Part shown: piece by piece, positions 23,695 through 34,985 of the stretch
How the letters are laid out: every line of letters starts with the position of its first letter
Position numbering within the stretch: position 1 is the first letter of the stretch
NCBI RefSeq assembly: GCF_042453785.1
Contig: NC_091674.1
Coordinates: forward strand, 4,332,001-4,396,000
Direction of reading: 5' to 3'
DNA length: 64,000 nucleotides
Source: Malus domestica
Taxonomy: Eukaryota > Streptophyta > Magnoliopsida > Rosales > Rosaceae
Position numbers and translations under genes: made by a program
Notes under the pieces: generated by a model
Databases searched by the model: none
The model's input: the letters and a program-made list of their open reading frames with translations, nothing else
What the model was told of the DNA's origin: nothing

Positions 23695-23830
23695 CATAAA
23701 GTTATTTTAGCAACCCGTTGGCCACAATCATGTAAATCGTCAAGAATCAAATTCAGGACTTGTCGTGTGAAATAAAAGCCTGAAATTCGTCTCCAAACAC
23801 TTGGGATTTGGGCCAATTTGGTGTTGAACT
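23695..23830 (-). repeat. SINE-like fragment
   Basis: On the minus strand the block ending ...cacacgacaag, then tcctgaatttgattcttgacg resembles the tRNA-like part of the sequence at 60985-61136, with a weak B-box-like motif. It is degenerate, with no clear ends. Confidence 0.3.
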
Positions 23831-24379
23831 TGTGATTCACAAATTTTGAATATAAGACATTTTATTTATAAGTATAAATGAATATCACTATATCATAATA
23901 CTTACTAAGTGAATCCATTATTTATTATTTATATTCTTATTCAAGCTATGTCAGAAGAAGGAAATCGTGAACGGTATAATGCAACATTTCGAATCACAGA
24001 CAGATGTCTATTTCATAATCACAAATTAACCATGGGGTATTTCTTATAACTATACAAGCTAGGTAACAAATATGTCATGAAATATCAAATTTATCCGTTA
24101 AATATTCGTTATCATTTTGGTTTGCTACAACATTTTCCCTCGCCCATTCATCGAATGTCTCCTTAGCCAGCACTCGTATGCTCTCTGTAGAAATTATTAA
24201 AGAGACAGGCCATACAGCCCACTTTCAACAACACAAATATTGTCCCCAATTTGGTAATTTCACCTGCACAATCCGTGAGGTGTGGGGGTTTATCACAAAA
24301 GGTCTCGGTATTAGTTTGAGTGAGTTTAGGATATTTAAACTCTTATTTTCTCATAGATAAGATCGATGTGGGACAGTTC

Positions 24380-24770
24380 GGGCTAGTTTGGAATTGCTAT
24401 ACTTTTTAAATAAATTGTTTGTGTTGTGCTTTAAGAATAATTAGTTGCAAAATAAAGCAGTTGAGCGTTTTATAAACTATATTTTAAAAGTGTTGTGAGT
24501 ATGAAAAACAATGTCTAGAAGGATAAATAATGTCATTGTTTAAAATTAATGAGCTCATTACATAAATTAAAAATATTCTAAAGTCTCAACTCCTTCTTTT
24601 AAAGCAGCTTTTAAAAGCAATCAACATGCTGCTTTTAAAAGCTGCTGTCTAGAGGCCATTGCTTTTAAAATAAGCAATATATTTTTTTTTACCAAGTACC
24701 TTTTTACTGCTTAACTTTAAAGTGAAGCAGTTTTTGGTGAGGAAAAAAAAAAAGAAATACCAAACTGGCT
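24380..24770. mobile_element. MITE with short inverted ends
   Basis: The left end GGGCTAGTTTGG (24380) matches the inverted right end CCAAACTGGCTC (ending about 24771). The interior is AT-rich, with repeated aaagcagctttt and gcttttaaaa segments. The target duplication is not resolved. It sits inside the TRIM. Confidence 0.55.
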
Positions 24771-24914
24771 CTTTAACATGCCCTCTCACATGAGACCCAC
24801 TAATTGGGTCACACGTGGGAATGAGAATCCCTACATCGACAACCACGTGGAGCTCATGTGAAACCCAATTAGTGGATTACATGTGGAGCCAAAGGGACTC
24901 ACTCTACACGAGGG

Positions 24915-25800
24915 CAGTGGCGGATCCAGGAGTTTAAACTCGGGGGGTCCTAATAATAAAGGTCAAACATTTATAGACAAAAATAACATTGAAATTTTAA
25001 ATGTAATACATTTCATTCAAAAATCATATGCAAAACAATATTACAAGTTAAAAATCCTAATTCAAGCGTCCATTACGAGGTTCCATAAGTTACTAGGGAA
25101 TACCTAAGTTATTGATCATCTAATGTGGACCACTAAATTTAAAACACCAGTAGAATAAAACTTTCCCCAAACTCCCACTATCTTTCTAACCAAACACACC
25201 ATTTTTATCTTTTACTAGTTTCCAAACATCCACTTTCTCTCTCATTAAGAACACAGCAGCCATACCTCCACCAACCGCCTCCCTCCTCTTTCTCCCCTAA
25301 CCAGCTCTACCCCCAAATTTCACCAACCCATGACAGATCATATCCATCTTACTAACCTTATGAAGGAAATTTCACCCATAAGAAAAATTACTAAGGTGGT
25401 TGAAATAATTTGGGGAAATTTGGGCTTATGTACTGTTATGAATTCCATGACGGAGAAGTCCGACAATGACGACGGAGTGCTACCATGGCTTCCACGATAA
25501 AGATAGGAGGATTAAGGGGCGGGTTCAACAGATGACTGAGAAAGGTTGGAGGAGAAATGGGTGGCACCGACGGATGAGACCATGGCAGAAGCAATGAGGA
25601 GAGAGGCAGGAAGGGTCCCTATTTCTTTCTTCTTCATGCGCAATCATCTTCTCCGAGAAGAAGACAGACACTGCAACTTGCAACCTACAACCTGCACAGA
25701 CCTCATGTTCAAGTACGAGGGTCCCTGGGAAATTTCTAACAATGATTTAAGGTCGTCGACGAGTCTTGGGACCTCCCAGGTCCCTATGTAGATCCGCCTG
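24915..25800. mobile_element. Non-autonomous hAT-type element, 886 bp
   Basis: It begins CAGTGGCGGATCCAGG and ends TAGATCCGCCTG (inverse CAGGCGGATCTA), and is flanked by CACGAGGG (24907-24914) and CACGCGGG (25801-25808), an 8-bp duplication with one mismatch. CAG...CTG ends with an 8-bp duplication fit the hAT superfamily. No transposase is encoded. It was inserted into the interior of the 24186-26085 TRIM. Confidence 0.82.
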
Positions 25801-26451
25801 CACGCGGGGCCAAAGGACCCACCATCATCGCGTGGGGCCAAGGAAACCCACCCATCACGTGGCAGTACGGGCTCGCTCTCTGGCTCTGATACCATGTAGA
25901 AATTATCAAAGAGACGAGCCAGACGGCCCACTTTTAACAACACCGATATTGTCCCCAACTTGGTAATTATCATTTGCACAATTCGTCAGGTGTGGGGTTT
26001 TATCAAAAAATACATCGGTATTAGTTAGAGTGAGTTTATAATATTTAAACTCTTATTTTCTCATAAATATAATTGATGTGGAACATTTTAACACTCTTTG
26101 CTATATGGTCCCAAAGCTAAATGATGAAACAGAGGCTACCGAGCAGGCGACCACATTAAACTCTGTTTGGTGGGCCGCATTGGATACGATAATCTAATTA
26201 AATTCAACATGAATTACGTATATCATTTGATGGAGTTTTAAGTGTATCGCGGATTAAATACATACTCGGATCCATGTCTAAAGTAAATGAGATTTTGGAA
26301 CGCAACCTTTGGTTTCCAAGCCAGCCCAAGCCAATATCAAGCCCGATCCAAGCCAATCCAAGCAAACCCACCAAACATGGGATATGAGTCTGTTTGGATA
26401 TGAGAATTAAGGATTCATTCGAAATAGAAGATGGGAAGCATGAGAATTGAA

Positions 26452-27075
26452 TAGGGGTGGTTCGGTATGGGATCCCATACCGAAACCCTTGTCCCGATTC
26501 CCAAACCAAAAATTTCGGGAATCCCAATTTCAATACCGATCCCAAACCAAATTTTCGGGAATCCCGAAATAGTTTCGGGATTTCGGGACAAATCGGGAAT
26601 CCCGAAATGATTTTGGGCTTTTGGGCTTTTGGACTAAATTATTATGTTTTTGGGCTAAAATTGAACCTTTTAACACTTTTGGGCTGCAATCTGCTAAGAA
26701 ACCCGTTGCAATATGTGCCAATTGTAAGACTATGTCAATTTAAATGTAGATGCTACAATTGCAAGACTGCCAATCTGGATTCAAATGTAGATGCTACAAT
26801 TGCAAGACTCTGTCGATTTAAATCATTCATACATAAATATGTGCAACTATTGAAGCCTTCATTTTCTATGGACTCTGTCGATCTAAATATATATTTAAAA
26901 ATTAAATAATATATATACATATTTTTCGGTTTGGTTTGGGAATACCAAAATCCCAAAAACTTGAGACCGATTCCCGTACCGAAATTTTCGGGAATTTCGG
27001 TTTGGGATTTTTTCGGTTTGGTTTCGGGAATTTTTCGGTTTGGTTTGGGATTTTTGGGATTTTTTTCCAGCCCTA
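26452..27075. mobile_element. hAT-type MITE, 624 bp, perfect 8-bp target duplication
   Basis: It begins TAGGGGTGG and ends CCAGCCCTA, and is flanked by identical GAATTGAA repeats (26444-26451 and 27076-27083). The outer parts are made of many short palindromic words (TTCGGGAATCCCGAA type), so the two ends are extensively complementary. The middle (about 26740-26815) has a small tandem repeat (atgtagatgctacaattgca). It encodes no protein. Confidence 0.92.
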
Positions 27076-27083
27076 GAATTGAA

Positions 27084-27935
27084 TATAAACATTTCATGTC
27101 GTTTGTTTCAATTAATTTATAGTTTACTTGAAATCCTTATATTACACTTCATGCATTATTGTTTGTTACATTTGAGCGAATCGCATCGTAGGCCTATTAT
27201 AATTTTATCTCATTAACCCTCCCTAAACTCTTACATTAAACACTGAAATCCAAAAATACCAATAGGAGCATCCAATGATCCAGACAAAGCCGCTATTTAG
27301 TGTCACGGTTTAGTGATATTTATCGTCACTTATAATTAAGATGTTTTAAAATAAATTTTTGTCAAAAAATGAGTTTGATGCATAACTCACTCCCTAACCC
27401 TTTAATGTGAAGATAATATTTTTTGTATCATGTGATTCCATTCACATGCTCAACATCCAAATTTTATATTCTTATCCAAAACTATTTGTTTCGTGTTTTT
27501 TTAATTCTGAGTGAGAAAGAGAAATCGATATATTTTACTCGCCTACTTAAACAACATTCTTTTGTTTTTATGTGGAACAGGAAACATTCCCATGCAAGTT
27601 GCGAGGACCTCAGATCTGACGTTCAATACTTTATTAGGGATGAACATCATTTACAAATACGTATTTCTTCTTCATTATAATTAGGTGTTTTTTTTTATTT
27701 TTTATATATTTTATTTTTATAATTTCAATATGAGGTTCATTCTTAACACATTCTCTCACGTGTTGAAATTTTCAAGTCAAACGCACGGACAACACAAGCA
27801 AAATGATATGTAGCACGTATGACTATTAGACTTCACACGTAAAATAACTTGTTCTAGTATCATGAAAAAGATTAAAGTTCCACTATAATTTAAAATGTTC
27901 AAGTACTTAATTTTTTTATAAGAACATCTGAACGA
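27084..27935. other. AT-rich intergenic stretch, no gene
   Basis: No coding or RNA gene is seen. The part around 27295-27400 (tagtgtcacggtttagtgat...) resembles the MITE-like repeats at 35673-36110 and 38196-38510. Confidence 0.35.
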
Positions 27936-29364
27936 AAAATTGTGACAACCCGTCCCTAAAATTTCGTTTATTTATTTATTTTTAATCGAGAGAATTGACA
28001 AAAATGTCTAGAGGCAAGGATTTTGATTTCTAGTGACCATTGTCTAGAAGAACGTATGACTTATTCTTTTGACGTATTTGCGTAGTACTCGATGGTACGA
28101 ACGCATAGGCGAAAGCTATTTGCGAGTCCGGATTATAACGGTATAATTACAGACGTTTGAAATTGGTTATTTACATTTCAGATTACTAAATTATTGAACT
28201 CCCACCATGAGAAAGAAACCAATCAGCTTCAAGGATAGAAAATAAGAACCAATTGATGAGAAAAGAATAAAATAATAACCTTTCCACCAATTAGGAGAGG
28301 AGAGAGGGAAGCTCTCAGCTTTCCCTTCCTCTTCCCGTAGCCATACATATGCAGAAAACTCGGCTTCGCCCGGGGTGGATTTCCGACGGTCCTCCGCCAT
28401 TTTTCAAATAGGTTTCACCCATTCATCACCTGTAACCTCTTCCACACCCTTCCCTTTACCATCTCCATCTATATTTAAGGGTTTTTAGGTCCTAACCCGT
28501 GAGGAACTTCACCGGAGCACCGGAGGTGCTCAACGGCGATTCCTCCTTTCCGGCGAGTTTTACCACCCATTACCACCCTTAATCAACTCCCCTTGGACCC
28601 AAGAACAAGACCCAAACAGTTGTAGGGATGTTGGAATGCCGAGAAAGGAGAATCGAATAGCACCCATTCAAGGTTTTCCAGCCGATTTGAATGAAATTGG
28701 AGCTCTTCACGGCCAAATTGGTCTTAGTCACAGGTATACAAGTTGTTCAACTCAATGAGATCTTCATTTCTGTGAAGTTTGAGAATTTTTAGAAATAGTT
28801 GATTTTTCCGGCAAGTCGGGATGGCCGACCGCCACCCACGGCGGCACGTGCGGCGGTGCGTGGCTAGAGGACCGTTGGATTATCACCAAACTTTAATATG
28901 TTATAATACATAATATTTGAAGATCATAGGAATTTACGGATCGAGAATCCGATATACGGATCTTCCTGAATTGGAATTGTAAGTTCATAAAATAAAATGT
29001 TGACTGCTACTTGGTTTTGGCAATTGACGGAGATCCGACCGTTGGATCATAATGAAACCTTACGACGTTGTTCTAGAAACATAATGTGGGTCCTTGGAAG
29101 TAACAGATAGGAAATCTGTGATGTAGATCTTCCAAATTGAATTACGTATAGATGTGTTTTATGTAAATTATGTATTTTATCGGTAAGAACTCTAAGATGT
29201 GATTTGATAATTGTTCTAGGCGATGATGGTTTGTGATATCTCGATATGCGTGCTAGGGAGTCATAGTGCGAACCTCAGGTAAGTGGGTCTTTTCTTTTCT
29301 ATCGTGTGTGTGACATCCCACATCACCCAGGGGAGTGATCCTTAAATGTATATTCCCATCCCTA

Positions 29365-29490
29365 CCTAGCACGAGGCCTTTTGGGAGTTCACTGGCTTCG
29401 GGTTCCATCGGAACTCCGAAGTTAAGCGAGTAACGCGCGAGAGCAATCCCATGATGGGTGACCCACTCGGAAGTTCTCGTGTGAGTTCCC
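29365..29490 (+). other. 5S rRNA-like sequence in the left Cassandra LTR
   Basis: The block includes TCGGAACTCCGAAGTTAAGC and GATGGGTGACCCACTCGG, matching the internal Pol III promoter region and 3' part of plant 5S rRNA, with the AAGTTCTCGTGT end. It is a domesticated 5S promoter within an LTR, not a 5S rRNA gene. Confidence 0.9.
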
Positions 29491-29721
29491 AAAAACAAAA
29501 TCGTGAGGGCGTAGTCAGGGCCCAAAACAGACAATATCGTGCTACGGTGGTGGAATGGGCCCGGGAAGTGGTCCTCCCCGGGCCGGGATGTGACAATTTG
29601 GTATCAGAGCCTAACCCTGGCCGTGGTGTGCCGATGAGGACGTCGGGTCCCTAAGGGGGGTGGATTGTGACATCCCACATCACCCAAGGGAGTGATCCTT
29701 AAATGTATATTCCCATCCCTA

Positions 29722-29847
29722 CCTAGCACGAGGCATTTTGGGAGCTCACTGGCTTCGGGTTCCATCGGAACTCCGAAGTTAAGCGAGTAGCGCGTGAGAG
29801 CAATCCCATGATGGGTGATCCACTGGGAAGTTCTCGTGTGAGTTCCC
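29722..29847 (+). other. 5S rRNA-like sequence in the right Cassandra LTR
   Basis: This is the same 5S-like block as in the left LTR, 357 bp downstream, with small substitutions (for example GATGGGTGATCCACTGGG). Confidence 0.9.
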
Positions 29848-29952
29848 AGAAACAAAACCGTGAGGGTGTAGTCAGGGTCCAAAGCGAACAATATCGTGCT
29901 ACAGTGGTGGAATGGGCTCGGGAAGTGGTCCGCCCCGGGCCAGGATGTGATG

Positions 29953-29993
<41 letters not shown>
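29953..29993. repeat. (GT)n(AT)n microsatellite
   Basis: A gtgtgtgt run followed by about 16 AT units follows the Cassandra element directly. Confidence 0.9.
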
Positions 29994-29995
<2 letters not shown>

Positions 29996-30395
29996 TGATA
30001 ATTCCATAAACGTTTATAAATTGATTATTAATTATGATTATTGTGAATGCTTTGAAGTACTAATGTGAACTACGAATGACTTGATCCTTGTTTATGGTAC
30101 ATGGGCAATCTAACAAGACGTTAGATGCAGCCATACAATTTTTGAAACAAAAATCTTGTTTGGGAATTGAGCAATGTGAAGGAAATTGGTGAAAACACAA
30201 GATTTAACCTTATGTTTTTAGTGATTGGATGTTGGTCATAAATCAATGTGGAAGGAATCAAGAAATTGAAATAAGGAAACGTAAGTAATGATAGTTAATT
30301 TAACTATTGTTTAGTTGGATTTATGCCCGATAATTATTTCCGAAAATAAATAATTTGGGAGTAGGGCGTTATAGATTGTGCATTTTACGCCACAT

Positions 30396-30396
<1 letters not shown>

Positions 30397-30460
<64 letters not shown>

Positions 30461-30462
30461 AT
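30397..30462. repeat. (AT)n(GT)n microsatellite
   Basis: Two AT runs joined by atgtat are followed by about 13 GT units, within the long LTR-like unit. Confidence 0.9.
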
Positions 30463-30837
30463 TGGAAAAATACTATGATATGGTTGAGTTTTAGATTTGC
30501 ATTATGGCATATCCATGTGTATATTACCTGCACATAATTATTGTGAACGCTTGAAGTGCAAAGGTGAACGCAGGACACCCAGGTAAGTTCAGGTAAGTTT
30601 ATGGTATTAGTTGAAATGATGGAGTTATGACATGACTACATGCATGCTTTAAGCAACTCCAACACTGTCGTACGGGTTGCCCATGAGTCGTACATGTTAT
30701 GTTGAGATACATTGAGAGCTCATAAACCTACACCTTGGTGTTAGTGCTCCCGTCCGTGGCCAGGACACAGTCCTTCACGTGATGTTCACCTCCTGCACCT
30801 TACGCTCACCTTGGATCCAAGGTAGGTGCACAATCTT

Positions 30838-31377
30838 GTCGTACAAACCACTATAGGTGGTTCCGACTCGTAGGTGACCTGCGATTATTCGCACAGTCTT
30901 CACGTGATCGTAGCACTTAAGCGTATTTATTTACACCCAGTCCTGTTGTACAGACCACTTTAGGTGGTTTCAACTTGTGTGTAGGTATACTTATTGAGCT
31001 ATGGATAAGTCATACAGGTCACTTGAGGTGACTTCAACTTATGAGCTAGCATATGTGATAAGTTATGTGATGAGCTAGTATATGCGATGAAATAAATGAT
31101 GAGCTAGCATATGTGATAAGATATGTGATGAGCTAGCATATGCGATAAAATATGTGATGTGCTAGCATATGTAATGAAATATGTGATGAGCTAGCATATG
31201 CGATGAAATATGTGATGAGCTAGCATATGTGATTAAATATGTGATGAGCTAGCATATGTGATGAAATATGTGATGAGCTAGCATATGTGATGAAATATGG
31301 GTAAGTCGTACAAGTGATAGGTGACTCAAACTTAGGAGTTAATATCAGCCGTACATGTCACCATAGGTGACTCCGAC
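30838..31377. repeat. Hairpin-type repeats interleaved with a 29-bp tandem array
   Basis: Five units of the form GT(C/T)(G/A)TACA, stem, ta, inverted stem, GAC occur at about 30838-30867 (AACCACTATAGGTGGTT core), 30945-30975, 31010-31040, 31306-31333 and 31348-31377. Between the third and fourth lies a tandem array (about 31047-31300) of eight or so 29-bp copies of gatgagctagcatatgtgat-like sequence. The stems are kept while their sequences drift between units. No function is known. Confidence 0.75.
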
Positions 31378-32394
31378 TTGCGTGCTAGTATGAGTTATTA
31401 ATCACATGATTATTGATATTGCTGATGAGATGCTATGTTGTGGTATATTTATGGTTTTACTGTTGATGTACTTTTGAATTCAAATTGATACATGGTATGA
31501 TTTTTCTAGAAACTATCCAGGTGTTGTAGCGAGGGATTATAATGTTTTATATGGTTTCTATTCAAATTTTATTTCGAGGACCACTCACCCTTTTTTGTTT
31601 TCACCCTCTAGGCTTTATTAGCTGAGCTTTCTTATCGTTGAAGATTCATGGCGATTCTTAGTATTGGAGATTCTTTCGAGGGTACGATTCTTAATCCACT
31701 CTACTGTACTTACTTATGCTCTAACGTCACGTGTGAAGTATGTTTGTACCATATTTAAGGCGTCCGTATTTAGACATTGTATAAATAATCGGGGGACTCG
31801 AATGTAATTATGTAATAAATGAAGGGGCAAATATGTAATAAGTGAGAAGCCCTTATTATATAAAAGGACTCATCACTCTCATCACTCTCCTCATTGGGGG
31901 GGGTCAAGATTTAGGCCATGGGAAGAGAGAAAATAGGCTAGAGAGCACACTGCCTCTAGCCTTTTTGTATATTCACCATTCAGAGTGAAACAATATCAAC
32001 ATCAGTGTGGACGTAGCCCAAACATTGGGGTGAACCACGATACATCTTGTGTTCTTTACTTTCTTGCAGATTCACGGTAGGATTTACGTTGTTCCAAGAC
32101 CATTCCGATTTTGTGCATCAACATTCGGCGCCGTCTGTGGGAACCGACACGAAAAGCTATGTCGGTTCTCTTTCATTTTTTCATCTCACCACCGTGAGAC
32201 CTCACAATATCCACCGTGAATCTGCAGAAACCCAAAACCTGGATTTTCCTTTGGATCTGAGCAAATCCCTCATTCCTCGAGTACATCATGTCCCTCTTAT
32301 TTTGTGTAATTCCAGTTACATGAACTTCCTCTCTCCCTCTCTCCATCTTTAACCCCGAAAGCTCCAAACTTTCTCTCTCTAAGATCTAACCCCT

Positions 32395-33310
32395 GAAATA
32401 TTGTAAAATGACAACAGAGTCTCAACATGTTCGTCATTTCTTTCTCCAAATTCATCACCTTCTCATCCATTTCTTCCTCAAGTCTCCCAAAGTATCCAAC
32501 TCTGTACCCTTCACTTTCACCAAAATTCCCACCGTATCCCCTCACTCACTCTTCCAGAAAGCTCTCGGTCCTGGTGTTTTCCAAGCCCTCCAAGGCGGAG
32601 GAAGAAAATGAGTTATCGTTGGAGCCGGAGGACGAGTGGTTGAAGAAGCTGCTAGACAAGAAGAAGCCACTGTAAGCCCACAACCTTCCCTACATCGAGG
32701 CCTGGCTGAGGAATTTGGGGTTTTACCAGAGTGAAGAGGACCGGGCGGTTTAGCTGGTGGAGAAGCTCGAGTGGCACACGCAGCTCTTCCTCGACATGCA
32801 GATCTCAAACTTAACACCATCATCGTCACTGGAAGATCAAATTGGACAGAAGCCCATGTCTATGGGATTTAAGTTGGAGTAGGCTCCCAAAGTCCTCTTT
32901 GTTATCGATCTCTCCACGTTGCTGACAGAAGATCAAATTGGAGTTTTCAAAGATTTATGATTAACGATAGCTTTCAGAAGTTGACACCAGATTGGAACTC
33001 TCTATCGCACAGCCCAGATCATAGAATCCTCCCATCTGCTTGGAAGCTCAAGAAACTATGCAACTGAGGAGGCTATACCTCGCTCTTCCGTGGAGCGCTG
33101 TGGCCATTGCATGTCACCCGAATCGGCTCCTCCAGCGATACGACGACGATGCTCACCACAGCCTCCCCGACGACCGTTCCCTCTTTAGGTTCTGGATCTC
33201 CCTCCGAGGGTCCAGTTCCTGCTAATGGTGTCGTTTTGAATCGGTTCTCCGCCGCCGAAACTCCCTTCATTTTTCAACACCTGTTTATCACGGCTTTGAT
33301 TTTTGTGGTT
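32395..33310 (+). pseudogene. Host-like coding remnant inside the LTR element
   Basis: One frame reads MFVISFSKFITFSSISSSSL ... KAEEENELSLEPEDEWLKKL to a stop at 32673-32675. Farther on, in broken frames, are LPYIEAWLRNLGFYQSEED, VEKLEWHTQLFLDMQ and PKVLFVIDLSTLLTEDQ. The Ser/Lys-rich, acid-poor start looks like an organelle-targeting peptide followed by a folded domain, unlike gag or pol. I do not recognise the family. Stops at several places (for example 32673 and 32752) show it is not intact. It may be a fragment of a captured host gene. Confidence 0.45.
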
Positions 33311-33886
33311 ATCTGACTTTTCACCGAAGGATAGGCTAAATGTGGGTTGTACTATGATGTTGTTGAGAGAATATTTCAGAAAAAGAAAAAAGGAAGAAAT
33401 GAGTAGAAAGGAGAAGTGACAGGAATAAAAGTGGAAAGCAAAAGTAGAAAGCCAATGAGCTAGAAATGCAAGTGCGGGAGATCATTGCAAGCATCCAATG
33501 CAGTCTCCTCAGATTCCATGGGCATCGACAACCAGTAAAACCAAAGAAGAAGCAAAAGCAGAAAGCAAAAGTAGAAAAAGGGAAAAAAATAATGAAAAAG
33601 GAAAAGATGTCTGGAGATGGAGAAAAGCCGAGGAGGAAGTGGAAAACATGGCACACCCATACCCTCTGTCATTGATGAATATTTTATTAAGTTGTCTTCT
33701 GCAAACTGGAGCAATTATCAACATAGTTATACTGATGTATAAAGAAGGCAGCATGCCCAAAAAAAAAAGGGCAAGATAGTGGGATGAAATGTTATGTAGA
33801 GGGCGAAGGCCCGTATGCCCAAAAGAGCCAGGCCCAATGGCTTCAAACTCCAACCTCCATCCCCCCACTTAAGGTTTACCTACTAC

Positions 33887-34145
33887 TATCACCAACCAGG
33901 TGATCAAAAGTACGTCCAGTACTCCAAAATTATTCGGCAGCCTACCACTATTATCACCAACCAGGTGATCAAAAGTACGTCCAGTACTCCAAAATTATTC
34001 GGCAGCTTATCGCTATTATCACCAACTAGGTGATTAAAAGTATGTCTAGTACTCCAAAATTATTCGGCAGCCTGCTGCTATTATCACCAACCAGGTGATC
34101 AAAAGTACGTCTAGTACTCCAAAATTATACATAAGCATCACTCAT
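33887..34145. repeat. Four 65-bp tandem repeats in the LTR element
   Basis: Copies are marked by accaaccaggtgatcaaaag near 33891, 33956, 34021 and 34086, each followed by tacgtc(c/t)agtactccaaaattat. Spacing is 65 bp. The second half of the array leads into shorter repeats built on catgagcatcactcatgtca (34145-34245). Confidence 0.88.
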
Positions 34146-34383
34146 GTCAATCATACATAAACATTCATGAGCATCACTCATGTCAACATTCATGAGCATC
34201 ACTCATGTCAATCAACATAAATATTCATGAGCATCACTTATATCAATCAGCTTCGAAAGCTTCATTTACAAAACTCCGACTTCAAAAGCTTCATTTACAA
34301 AAGCTCCAGCTTCAAAGCTTCACTTTCAAAGCTTCACTTACAAAGTTTCAGTGCACGGTATACAAAGACAGCCTCCGAACAAC

Positions 34384-34985
34384 CGCCATTTCGGTTCATA
34401 CATGGATTGAATTTGAAGTCTCCAGCCAACAGACTCTATTGACTGAAGACTTGGGGGACTACACTATGTACCATATATTGGGCTTCCGCAACTAGGCCTC
34501 ATGAAAAATACTTGGGGGACTTAGCCCATTATTTATGTATTGATGAGCGAACCTTTATTATATAAAATGGACTCCCTCACTTTCATTAGAGAACACCCAT
34601 TATTTATGTATTGAGGAGTGATCCCTTATTCTATAAAAGGGACTCCCTCACCATCATTAGAGAGCATCGCTGTTTGATGAGCAACCGCTTCGTCGCAAGC
34701 ATCAACTCTAGCCCATCATTTATGTATTGAGGAGTGAGCCCTTATTCTATAAAAGAGATCCCTCACCTTCAATGCCACAAGCCGAGCCAACAAAGGCAAC
34801 ATAAGCCACAAGCCAAGCAGCCTCGCAACATGTGCTACTTCTAGTTGAGCATCATTTCACATTGAGCACCGCCTCATATAGAGTATCAGTTCTAGACGAC
34901 ATTTAGTTACTTAGGCCCACACATGGACTGAATTTCAAGTCTCCAGCCAAAAGACTCTCTTGACTAAAGACTTGGGGGACTACTG
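34384..34985 (+). repeat. Duplicated 3' end region (purine tract plus LTR start) within the LTR element
   Basis: The block acatggattgaatttgaagt ... gacttgggggactac occurs at 34398-34462 and again (acatggactgaatttcaagt ... cttgggggactac) at 34922-34983. The second copy abuts the genuine 3' LTR. The first is followed by tatgtaccatatattgggc, which resembles the LTR start. Between them, three copies of a tattgaggagtga...ttctataaaagg...ccctcac segment (about 34530-34770) resemble the LTR promoter region. This suggests internal rearrangement of LTR material. Confidence 0.7.

Larger units (their letters stand above)
24186..26085 (-). mobile_element. TRIM-like retrotransposon with two 190-bp LTRs, minus orientation
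   Basis: Two direct copies of an approximately 190-bp sequence lie at 24186-24375 and 25895-26085, both opening TGTAGAAATTAT and ending GATGTGG(G/A)ACA. Directly left of the right copy is gctctgatacca (25883-25894). Read on the minus strand this is TGGTATCAGAGC, the usual primer-binding site complementary to initiator tRNA-Met. So the 25895 copy is the 5' LTR and the element reads leftward. No protein-coding interior is present. The interior was enlarged by a MITE (about 24380-24770) and a hAT-type element (24915-25800). No 5-bp target duplication was found. Confidence 0.7.
29309..29952 (+). mobile_element. Cassandra-type TRIM with 5S rRNA-derived LTRs
   Basis: There are two 287-bp LTRs (29309-29595 and 29666-29952), both opening TGTGACATCCCACATC. 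The 70-bp interior begins near a TGGTATCAGAGC primer-binding site (29599-29610, initiator tRNA-Met type) and ends in a purine tract ctaaggggggtgg. The flanking 5-bp repeat is GTGTG (29304-29308 and 29953-29957). Each LTR contains a 5S rRNA-like block, which defines Cassandra elements. It has no protein genes. The two LTRs differ at scattered positions and the right LTR ends TG instead of CA. It lies inside the 27941-35527 unit. Confidence 0.95.

Noticed and set aside
29365-29847. Two true 5S rRNA genes
   Set aside because: The 5S-like blocks are embedded in identical LTRs with primer site and target duplication, so they are part of the TRIM.
29253-30068. Open frames of 67-95 codons within the Cassandra element
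   Set aside because: They translate the 5S-derived LTR; Cassandra elements encode no protein.
33336-33868. Frames of 84-119 codons near 33.3-33.9 kb
   Set aside because: They come from Lys/Glu- or Phe/Ser-rich low-complexity sequence in the LTR element interior; no motifs.
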